This document shows, piece by piece, positions 1-6,436 of a stretch of 58,159 bases of DNA. Source of the DNA: Desulfovibrio sp. OttesenSCG-928-C06 (lineage in GTDB: Bacteria; Desulfobacterota; Desulfovibrionia; Desulfovibrionales; Desulfovibrionaceae). The translations under genes and the position numbers were made by a program. The number at the start of each line of letters is the position of its first letter. Position 1 is the first letter of the stretch. Below the pieces are notes generated by a model. The model did no database searches and was not told the DNA's origin. It saw only the letters and a list, made by a program, of their open reading frames with translations. The stretch covers positions 1 through 58,159 of the forward strand of contig JAJDJF010000004.1 in NCBI GenBank assembly GCA_030267065.1, written 5' to 3'.

Positions 1-123
1 CAGAGCATGGAACTGATGAAAGAGGGCATACTCTCTATCCAGAAAGGAGAGCACCCCGCCCTGATCAAGGAAAAACTGCAATCATTCCTGCCTCCGAGCA
101 TGAGAACGGAAAGAAGCAAATAG
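1..123 (+). CDS. motA: Flagellar motor stator protein MotA, C-terminal end (partial)
   Basis: Frame 1 is open from the window edge to a TAG at 121-123 and encodes 40 residues. The pattern is a GILSIQ-type helix, a basic/acidic stretch, then SFLPPSMR, which resembles the cytoplasmic tail of MotA/PomA proton- or sodium-channel stator subunits. The motB start follows 7 nt later, the usual motA-motB order, which is the main support. The gene's 5' part lies outside the window, so the transmembrane and torque-generating regions cannot be checked. Confidence 0.8.
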   Translation, partial: QSMELMKEGILSIQKGEHPALIKEKLQSFLPPSMRTERSK

Positions 124-130
124 GTGAATC

Positions 131-877
131 ATGGCTGATGAAGATGATGACGCACCCCGTGATGCGCCAGACCCGCCTGCCCCGCTAGGGGTTCCGGAAT
201 GGATGGTCACTTATGGAGACATGATGACCTTGCTGCTCTGTTTCTTCGTGCTTTTGTTCATCATGTCAAAATCAGAGGAAGAGCAGTACAAGGCTGTTGT
301 CGGCTCCATCCAGAATGCGTTTGGCGTGGCGGACTCCGACCCGCGCTCGCCCTTCCGTTCGCACGCCCGCACGCCGGATCAGCATACCCAGACTCTGGGG
401 CAGGCCGAACAGGAACTCATGACCACGGTTCAGGAAGCAATCATGGCCTCACAGGACTCCCAGTCCCTTGAGCAGTCCATGATTGTTGATACCGAGAACC
501 GCGGCGTTGTTTTGCGCATATACGGTGATGACCTTTTTGTAAAAGGCACTGCCCAGCTTTCAAAGGATGCCCAGGCATTCCTGAAACCAGTAATTGAAGC
601 CATCAACAGACACTCTTTTGACGTGCTGGTGCGCACAAACGTCACACAGGGCAGTCTTGCCGGCAATCACTATGCTTCTGTTTGGGAGCTTTCGGCGGCC
701 CGTTCCGGCTCTGCCCTGCAAGCCCTCATAACTTACGGCAACGTAAAGCCGACCAGACTCAAGGCCATGGGCACGGGCGATACTGACCTGCGCGTTCCGC
801 CCACAGACCCCAAAAGCGAGTACTACAATAACCGCACCGACTTTGTGTTCTATCTGCCCGGCACCGAGTTCTGGTAG
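131..877 (+). CDS. motB: Flagellar motor stator protein MotB
   Basis: 248 residues. MotB anchors the stator to peptidoglycan and forms the ion channel with MotA in the inner membrane. Residues 20-46 hold the single N-terminal membrane helix in the family pattern PEWMVTYGDMMTLLLCFFVL, with the ion-carrying Asp at about position 30. Residues 115-245 form an OmpA-like peptidoglycan-binding domain, ending with the NNRTDFVF element typical of MotB/OmpA C-termini. A purine-rich AGGTGA lies just before the ATG. It is 7 nt after motA, so probably co-transcribed and translationally linked. The ion (H+ or Na+) cannot be decided from the sequence. Confidence 0.95.
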   Translation: MADEDDDAPRDAPDPPAPLGVPEWMVTYGDMMTLLLCFFVLLFIMSKSEEEQYKAVVGSIQNAFGVADSDPRSPFRSHARTPDQHTQTLGQAEQELMTTVQEAIMASQDSQSLEQSMIVDTENRGVVLRIYGDDLFVKGTAQLSKDAQAFLKPVIEAINRHSFDVLVRTNVTQGSLAGNHYASVWELSAARSGSALQALITYGNVKPTRLKAMGTGDTDLRVPPTDPKSEYYNNRTDFVFYLPGTEFW

Positions 878-900
878 GATTTTGAGGACTCTTCATCATT

Positions 901-2658
901 ATGCGTAAGATTACGCCTGTCTATTCTGGTTCAGATGCCACCCCTGTCCTCAATGACATAAAAGTCAGCGAAGGCCAGAAGGATTTTCTGCTTCTTGGCC
1001 CTGCGGGGCCGGAACGGGAGCTTTCAATCCTACCCTCCCCCTTTGTGTCCTCATCATCCATCAAGGATGTTTTTGATCCGCAAAAAAGCCTGCCGGTCCT
1101 TATTGGCTGTGGCCTTGGACACGCGCTGGCGGAAATAACCGCCTGGCTTGAACAGCACGTTGGGCCGGAATTTCATCTGGCTGTGGTGGACAAAGAAGAA
1201 GACATCCAGCAGATTTCAGGTGTTCGCGAGCGCTACTCACACTTCAGGAACATCGTCTGGATTGACGGGGCTGACACAAAATCCGCTCTGGCAACACTGA
1301 GCAAGTGGCAACTGGAGTATGGCGGGCTGGCGTTCTTTCCCATTGTTAACACAAGCTACCTCAGGCTGGACCGCGAGTATTACTCGGCCATTCGCGAGGC
1401 GCTGGTTTCAAGCGCCGCCGTTGATTTCTGGGGCAAGGCCCGCTACCAGAAGTTTCAGGACAAGTCACCGCGAATCCTGCTCATAACCAGCAAGTATTTT
1501 CTGATTGGCGAAATTGAAGCTGCCTGCCAGCGCATGGGCATTGAGTATCAATTGCTCAAACTGCCCGATGACGAACTTTCGCTGGATGCATATCTGATGC
1601 AGCTAATGCAGGCTGTTATCAGCTTCAAGCCCGATTTTGCCATGACCATCAACCACCTTGGCGTTGATCGCGAAGGGGTTTTGCAGGACTTCCTCAGCAA
1701 GATCAGGCTGCCGTTTGCGTCGTGGTTTGTGGACAACCCGCATCTTATTCTTTACCACTACGACAATCTGACCAGTCCATGGACAGCCATTTTCACATGG
1801 GATGCGGACAATCTGCCCATGCTGCGCCAGATGGGTTTTGAACACGTTTTCTACCTGCCGCTTGGCACAGACCACCTGCGCTTTGTGCCACCTGCGGATA
1901 TTAACGCGCTGCGCAAACAGTACGGGCAGTGGATATCTGACGTATCCTTTGTGGGCAACTCCATGCTCTACAAAGTGCGCAAGCGGCTTGAAGATATCGT
2001 GCCTCCAAAGCTGATGACCGATGCCTATCCTGCCGTAGCTGCCGGATTTGCCGAGAGCGACGAGCGCTCCGTCAGCGTTTATCTGCAAAAGCACCACCCG
2101 GAACAGTACCGCGCCTTTGTCGAGCTGGAAACAATGGAACGCCAGCTTGGTTACGAGGCCATGCTGACATGGGAAGCGACCTTGCAGTACAGGCTTGGTT
2201 GCGTGGAGCAGACTCTCTCCTTTAATCCGCTCATTGTAGGCGATCAGGGCTGGTTCGAGCTTCTGGAAAACACCCCGCACAAGTGGCGCTATTTTCACGA
2301 GCTTACTTACTACACTGACCTGCCCAATTTTTACCCCCTCTCAAACATCAACTTCAACTGTACCAGCAAGCAGATGAAGGGTGCCGTAAACCAGCGTATT
2401 TTCGATGTTCCGGCAGCCGGGGCCTTTGTGCTTACAGATTGGCGCGAGCAAATCGAGAACCTTTTTGAGCCGGGCAAGGAAGTAATCTGCTTCCACTCGC
2501 CTGACGAGATTCCGGAACTAATCAAACACTACCTGAAGCACCCCAAAGAACGCCAAAAGGTGATCCAGGCGGCCAGAAAGCGCGTACTCTCGCACCACTG
2601 CTACGAAAACCGCCTGCAAACCATCATCGACACCATGCGTTCCACTTTCGGAGTCTGA
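901..2658 (+). CDS. CgeB-type glycosyltransferase (DUF3880 plus GT1-like C-terminal domain)
   Basis: 585 residues, no signal peptide. The middle (about 190-320) carries the CgeB/DUF3880 pattern, including SWFVDNPHL, IFTWDAD and YLPLGTD. The C-terminus (about 480-580) is a glycosyl-transferase_1_2 domain with QRIFDVPAAGAFVLTDWRE and a CFHSPDE segment, which in this fold line the nucleotide-sugar site. The N-terminal 190 residues are less recognisable but contain a glycine-rich GCGLGHALAE motif. CgeB-like enzymes transfer sugars to proteins or surface polymers; the substrate here is unknown. It follows motB by 23 nt and is followed 7 nt later by a second glycosyltransferase, so flagellin or surface glycosylation is a reasonable inference. 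GAGGA lies upstream of the ATG. Confidence 0.85.
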   Translation: MRKITPVYSGSDATPVLNDIKVSEGQKDFLLLGPAGPERELSILPSPFVSSSSIKDVFDPQKSLPVLIGCGLGHALAEITAWLEQHVGPEFHLAVVDKEEDIQQISGVRERYSHFRNIVWIDGADTKSALATLSKWQLEYGGLAFFPIVNTSYLRLDREYYSAIREALVSSAAVDFWGKARYQKFQDKSPRILLITSKYFLIGEIEAACQRMGIEYQLLKLPDDELSLDAYLMQLMQAVISFKPDFAMTINHLGVDREGVLQDFLSKIRLPFASWFVDNPHLILYHYDNLTSPWTAIFTWDADNLPMLRQMGFEHVFYLPLGTDHLRFVPPADINALRKQYGQWISDVSFVGNSMLYKVRKRLEDIVPPKLMTDAYPAVAAGFAESDERSVSVYLQKHHPEQYRAFVELETMERQLGYEAMLTWEATLQYRLGCVEQTLSFNPLIVGDQGWFELLENTPHKWRYFHELTYYTDLPNFYPLSNINFNCTSKQMKGAVNQRIFDVPAAGAFVLTDWREQIENLFEPGKEVICFHSPDEIPELIKHYLKHPKERQKVIQAARKRVLSHHCYENRLQTIIDTMRSTFGV

Positions 2659-2665
2659 GTTGGGC

Positions 2666-4114
2666 ATGGATAAGCCGGTCCTGATTCTGCAAATGCAGCG
2701 CATGGGCGATCTGGTGCTCAGCTATCCGCTTTTTGGCTGGCTTTCATCCATGCTCCCCGGCACCCCTATTTGGGTAGTGGGCGAACGGGTGTTCTTTGAA
2801 GGCCTGATCGAGCTTTCCCCACATGTCACTTACTTTGATTATTCAGCAGCCGACAGGCTCAAGCAGAACGAATACCAGCTGGTAATCAACCTTAGCCACC
2901 GCCGGGACGCGGCAATTCTGGCCGGGCAGCTGAAAACCGGCATGCGGCTTGGGCCATATGTTCCGGACAACGCCTCGCCGGAAGGCCAGGCTCCCCTGTA
3001 CATTGAAGGTGCGTGGCAGCTTTACCGGGCCTCCATCAATCACAACAACCGCCACAACATGTTCCACTGGGCTGATCTGAACGCCATGGAGCTTGCCTCG
3101 CTCAGGCAAATGCGCCGTACAAGCTGGCCACCTGTAAAGGCAATCAGCAAAGAACGCCCCCTGTCTGATAAGCGCGTTGGGCTTTTTGTTGGTGCCAGTG
3201 AAGCTGACAAGAGGCCGGAGCCTGAATTCTGGGCTACTGTCGCCTCGCGCCTGATGAGCCTTGGCACCAAGCCGGTCTTTATGGGTGGCAAGAACGACTT
3301 TCAGATAGCGGAACAGGCATCTGCCATACTCAAAGCGCCATTCCTCAACCAGTGCGGCAAATTTTCCATAAACGAACTGTGCATGTTCATGCGCAACCTT
3401 GACCTGCTGGTAACACCGGATACAGGCCCCATGCACATAGCCGCCTGGATAGGCCTGCCCACGCTCAATATTTCCATGGGTCCGGTCAATGCGTGGGAAA
3501 CAGCCCCATTCGCGCCTAACCACTATGTGCTGCGCTCATCCATAAGCTGCGTTGGCTGCTGGACCTGCGACCGCCCGGAAACACGCTGCAAAACACGCTT
3601 TTCTCCAGAAAAAACCGCTGATATCGCCAAGCTGATTCTGGAAGGTAACGAGGAAAAACTGCCCTACCTCAATCTGCCGGGGCATCAGCTTTTCAAAACC
3701 GGACGCGACCAGTTCGGGCTTTTCACCATGCGCCAGATTACCAGCAAGGAAAACCTGCGACTCGAGCGTTCACTGTTCTGGAAGCTCTTTTTCGGCATTG
3801 CGCTTGGCAAATTCTCTCCGGAAACAGCCCTGCCGGACCTGAAGCAACAAGCCAAAACCCTGCGCAAAGGTAAAATGCATGACTTGCTGCTGCGCAAGGC
3901 CCAGATAATTCTTCTGGCCCTGAACCGGGCCATCAAAAGCTCAACGCCCGGAATTCTGGCTGAAGAATCCTTCTGGAACGGCCAACCGCCAATCCTGCGT
4001 CCCCTGACAAGCTATATGCAGCTGATTCTGCAAAACTCAGAATTCTCGCGCCCCGCTCTGGCCAATGCCCTGCAACTGATCGATTTTTTCATGAGCATCC
4101 TTAACGAGCAGTAG
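2666..4114 (+). CDS. Glycosyltransferase family 9 (heptosyltransferase-like)
   Basis: 482 residues from ATG 2666. A TTG at 2660 would add two residues and sits closer to the GGAG at 2650-2653, so the start is uncertain by 6 nt. The N-terminus has the family-9 opening VLILQMQRMGDLVLSYPLFG. Residues about 170-330 hold the second Rossmann-like half, with VGLFVGASEADKRPEPEFW and the diagnostic DLLVTPDTGPMHIAAWIGLPTLNI nucleotide-sugar signature (shown by its two halves LLVTPDTGPMH and AAWIGLPTL). Family members such as WaaC, WaaF and RfaQ add heptose to the LPS core. The roughly 130-residue C-terminal extension is not part of that fold. It lies 7 nt after the CgeB-type gene, probably in one operon. 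The acceptor is unknown and could be LPS or a flagellar protein. Confidence 0.87.
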   Translation: MDKPVLILQMQRMGDLVLSYPLFGWLSSMLPGTPIWVVGERVFFEGLIELSPHVTYFDYSAADRLKQNEYQLVINLSHRRDAAILAGQLKTGMRLGPYVPDNASPEGQAPLYIEGAWQLYRASINHNNRHNMFHWADLNAMELASLRQMRRTSWPPVKAISKERPLSDKRVGLFVGASEADKRPEPEFWATVASRLMSLGTKPVFMGGKNDFQIAEQASAILKAPFLNQCGKFSINELCMFMRNLDLLVTPDTGPMHIAAWIGLPTLNISMGPVNAWETAPFAPNHYVLRSSISCVGCWTCDRPETRCKTRFSPEKTADIAKLILEGNEEKLPYLNLPGHQLFKTGRDQFGLFTMRQITSKENLRLERSLFWKLFFGIALGKFSPETALPDLKQQAKTLRKGKMHDLLLRKAQIILLALNRAIKSSTPGILAEESFWNGQPPILRPLTSYMQLILQNSEFSRPALANALQLIDFFMSILNEQ

Positions 4115-4345
4115 CGTTTGCTCCAGCTATACACTACGACCGGAATGCTGCTTCGCCCTCCATTGTCTGCCTGTTTGCCCGGCAACAATCTTCCCCACCA
4201 CTCCACTACAAAAAACACACACTATAACATACTGACTTTACAGACTATTATCGTAAAAGCATATCAGTACATCAAAATTTTTCTCACAAATGTGTTTACA
4301 AATTAAAAGAGCCTGTGCTAGTGACCAAAGACAGAGAGAGAAGCA

Positions 4346-4462
4346 ATGAATAAACAAATGAGCCATAATATCTGCCCCGCGCAGTTCAAAACCGCCTGTG
4401 AAGCTCACAACGCGGCCGCTCTTTGCTGCTTCTTCTACTATTATTACGGCATGAAATCTTAA
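4346..4462 (+). CDS. Tyrosine/phenylalanine-rich leader peptide (candidate attenuator peptide)
   Basis: A 38-codon ORF starts at ATG 4346 with a purine-rich AGAGAGAG about 5 nt upstream and ends at TAA 4460-4462. Near its end it encodes the run CCFFYYYYG (codons 27-35; the Tyr codons are tac tat tat tac at 4436-4447), followed by only three more residues. It has four Tyr, three Phe, four Cys and no Trp. A strong intrinsic terminator lies 37 nt after the stop, and the TPL-family gene starts 115 nt after it. Short aromatic-rich ORFs before a terminator and an amino-acid enzyme are the hallmark of transcription attenuation (pheL, trpL) or of nascent-peptide sensing (tnaC). This is probably a regulatory peptide, not a functional protein. 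I know of no named equivalent. Confidence 0.72.
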   Translation: MNKQMSHNICPAQFKTACEAHNAAALCCFFYYYYGMKS

Positions 4463-4490
4463 GCGCTTTCTGTTGCCGGTATTTCGACGC

Positions 4491-4556
4491 GTGAAGTCCA
4501 ACGCCGCCCCAACAGGCGGCGTTTTTTTATTACCTGGGCTTCACAACTGGAAGCCC
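4491..4556 (+). terminator. Intrinsic terminator with overlapping alternative helices (attenuator)
   Basis: The core hairpin is AACGCCGCC (4500-4508), loop CCAACA, GGCGGCGTT (4515-4523), running into seven T (4522-4528): a textbook Rho-independent terminator between the leader ORF and the lyase gene. The flanks pair as well. GTGAAGTCCA (4491-4500) is complementary, with one G-U pair, to TGGGCTTCAC (4535-4544). GGGCTT (4536-4541) can instead pair with AAGCCC (4551-4556) just before the lyase ribosome-binding site. The only antitermination arm I see is short: GCGGC at 4412-4416 inside the leader ORF against GCCGC at 4503-4507. The terminator is clear; the switching scheme is inference. Confidence 0.75.
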
Positions 4557-4577
4557 GCAACCAAAGGATGAATCAAG

Positions 4578-6050
4578 ATGTCTTGCGTAAACAACAGCAC
4601 GAACAACGGCAAAATCGTCTTCTTTTCGGGTGAGGACATTCCGCTGGAAATGCACAAGGTGCGCATGGTGCAGCGCATTCAGCTGCTGCCCGTTCAGGAA
4701 CGCCTCGCCGCTATCAGGGAAGCCGGCTCAAACACCTTTTTGCTGCGCAACCGGGACGTGTTTCTGGACATGCTGACCGACAGCGGTGTAAACGCCATGA
4801 GCGACAACCAGTACGCCGCAATGCTCCGTGCCGATGACAGCTACGCCGGTTCTGAAACTTTCTACCGCCTTTCCGAAGTCCTGCAAGACATCTTCGATAC
4901 CCGATACTTCCTGCCCGCCCACCAGGGCCGCGCCTGCGAAAACATTATTGCCAACGCTTTCATCAAGCCCGGCTCGGTCACGGTCATGAACTACCACTTC
5001 ACCACCACCAAGGCGCACATCACCCGTCTGGGCGGAACCGTGCTGGAAGTACTTGGCGACGCCAGCCTTGAAATAGATAGCGACCTGCCCTTCAAAGGCA
5101 ATCTCGATATAGCCAAGCTGGAAAAAACCGTGAATGAGGCCGGAGACAACATGGCCTTTGTCCGTATCGAGGCCGGAACCAACCTGATTGGCGGTCAACC
5201 GGTATCGCTACAAAACATGCGCGAAGTCTCGGCCTTCTGCCGCAAGCGCGGCATCATGCTGGTGCTGGACGCAAGCCTGCTGGCCGACAACCTCTACTTC
5301 ATCAAGACCAGAGAAGAAGAATGCCGCGACCGCCCGCTTGCCGACATCGTTAAAGAAATCGCCTCGCTCATGGACGTTATCTACTTCTCGGCCCGCAAGC
5401 TTGGCTGCGCGCGCGGCGGCGGCATCATGACCAACAGCGAGAAGCTCTTCAAAAAAATGCGCGATTTCGTCACGCTTTACGAAGGGTTCCTCACCTACGG
5501 CGGCATGTCTGTGCGCGAGATGGAAGCCATAGCCGTTGGCCTGCGCGAAACTCTGGATATCAACGTAATCAACCAGACCCCGATTTTTGTTGAAGCGCTG
5601 GGTAAAGAACTGCAAAAACGCGGCATTCCTGTGGTTACGCCCTTTGGCGGCCTTGGTTGCCATGTGGACGCCAGCCGCTTTGTTGACCACATCCCGCAAG
5701 AAGAGTACCCGGCTGGCGCGCTGGCAGCGGCAATCTTTATTGCCTCCGGCGTGCGCGGCATGGAACGCGGCACCATGTCCGAACAGCGTAACCCGGACGG
5801 CAGCGAACGCCTGTCCGAAATGGAACTGGTGCGTCTGGCAGTGCCCAAGCGCGTCTTCACGCTCTCGCATATGAGATTCGTAGCTGACCGACTGGGCTGG
5901 CTGTGGGAAAATCGCAAACTCATCGGCGGGCTCAAGTTCGAGGAAGAGCCGGAAACCCTGCGCTTCTTCGTCGGCAAGCTCAAACCCATCAACGACTGGC
6001 AGGAACGTCTGGCAGAAAAATTCGCCAAAGATATGCCTAATGGCATTTAG
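4578..6050 (+). CDS. tpl: Tyrosine phenol-lyase/tryptophanase-family PLP beta-eliminating lyase
   Basis: 490 residues, fold-type I PLP enzyme of the beta-eliminating lyase family, which splits Tyr to phenol, pyruvate and ammonia, or Trp to indole. HQGR at 115-118, GGQPVS at 205-210 and SARK with the presumed PLP Lys274 are in the right places. At two sites that separate the enzymes it looks like tyrosine phenol-lyase: FTTTK at 141-145 (tryptophanase has Asp at the first Thr) and GVRGMERG at 391-398, whose Arg binds the tyrosine hydroxyl (tryptophanase has no Arg). The active site is also unusual: the Arg found in both relatives three residues after the PLP-pyridine Asp (DATR or DSAR) is Leu here (DASL, 231-234), and the stretch after the PLP Lys is LGCARGGG. 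The substrate is therefore unproven. AAGGA lies upstream of the ATG. Control is probably by the leader attenuator. Confidence 0.8.
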   Translation: MSCVNNSTNNGKIVFFSGEDIPLEMHKVRMVQRIQLLPVQERLAAIREAGSNTFLLRNRDVFLDMLTDSGVNAMSDNQYAAMLRADDSYAGSETFYRLSEVLQDIFDTRYFLPAHQGRACENIIANAFIKPGSVTVMNYHFTTTKAHITRLGGTVLEVLGDASLEIDSDLPFKGNLDIAKLEKTVNEAGDNMAFVRIEAGTNLIGGQPVSLQNMREVSAFCRKRGIMLVLDASLLADNLYFIKTREEECRDRPLADIVKEIASLMDVIYFSARKLGCARGGGIMTNSEKLFKKMRDFVTLYEGFLTYGGMSVREMEAIAVGLRETLDINVINQTPIFVEALGKELQKRGIPVVTPFGGLGCHVDASRFVDHIPQEEYPAGALAAAIFIASGVRGMERGTMSEQRNPDGSERLSEMELVRLAVPKRVFTLSHMRFVADRLGWLWENRKLIGGLKFEEEPETLRFFVGKLKPINDWQERLAEKFAKDMPNGI

Positions 6051-6077
6051 GTTTGAACGCGCGGCATAAGTGTAGCC

Positions 6078-6127
6078 CTGGGGGAGGAAACCATCAGGAC
6101 AATCGTCCTGATGGTTTCCTCCCCCAG
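6078..6127. repeat. 23-bp perfect inverted repeat with 4-nt loop
   Basis: The arm at 6078-6100 (CTGGGGGAGGAAACC followed by ATCAGGAC) is repeated exactly as its reverse complement at 6105-6127, with loop AATC. It starts 27 nt after the lyase stop codon and would form a very stable RNA hairpin. There is no T-run directly after it, so it is not a classic terminator; mRNA 3'-end protection or a repeat-element end are options. Confidence 0.85.
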
Positions 6128-6306
6128 ACCCCCACCTTCCTTTACCTGTTTAGGGGAAACCAGACAGGTAGAGTGTTTTTGAGAAATGGTGCTTGGCTAA
6201 TACAAGCACAAACATCACGTCCTGATTTACCAGCAAAACGAACCAAGTCAGACAAACAAATATCAACAATACTTGGGTCCAGCGCCACGCACTGGCGAGG
6301 AGGATT

Positions 6307-6335
6307 CTTAAGGAGGGCGAGTAGCCCTCCTTAAG
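6307..6335. repeat. 12-bp perfect inverted repeat
   Basis: CTTAAGGAGGGC (6307-6318), a 5-nt loop, and GCCCTCCTTAAG (6324-6335). It is followed by a GC-rich GCCGCCGGAGGC segment. No T-run follows, so it is probably part of the same non-coding element as the hairpin at 6078-6127. Confidence 0.8.
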
Positions 6336-6375
6336 CCGCCGGAGGCATCCCCCACACCCAAAACAAATCAAAAAA

Positions 6376-6413
6376 CAAAAAAAGCGCCCGGTTAAACCGG
6401 GCGCTTTTTTGAT
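6376..6413. terminator. Bidirectional intrinsic terminator
   Basis: AAAGCGCCCGGT (6381-6392), loop TAA, ACCGGGCGCTTT (6396-6407), with T-runs on both strands. It separates the plus-strand lyase gene from the 3' end of the minus-strand PEP synthase gene. Confidence 0.92.
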
Positions 6414-6436
6414 TATACTATGTTCAAGTCCTACTT

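Larger units (their letters stand above)
6051..6436. other. Non-coding interval with three perfect hairpins
   Basis: This 386-nt gap between convergent genes holds no credible gene. It carries a 23-bp perfect hairpin (6078-6127), a small CGCCA/TGGCG hairpin (6283-6297), a 12-bp perfect hairpin (6307-6335) followed by a GCCGCCGGAGGC stretch, and a bidirectional terminator (6381-6407). The pyrimidine-rich CCTCCCCCAGACCCCC segment and the GGAGGCATCCCCC segment look like the ends of a dispersed non-coding repeat rather than unique sequence, but this needs a genome comparison. Confidence 0.6.

Noticed and set aside
6053-6334. Open frames of 70-95 codons on both strands
   Set aside because: They run through the perfect inverted repeats and lack ribosome-binding sites and family features.
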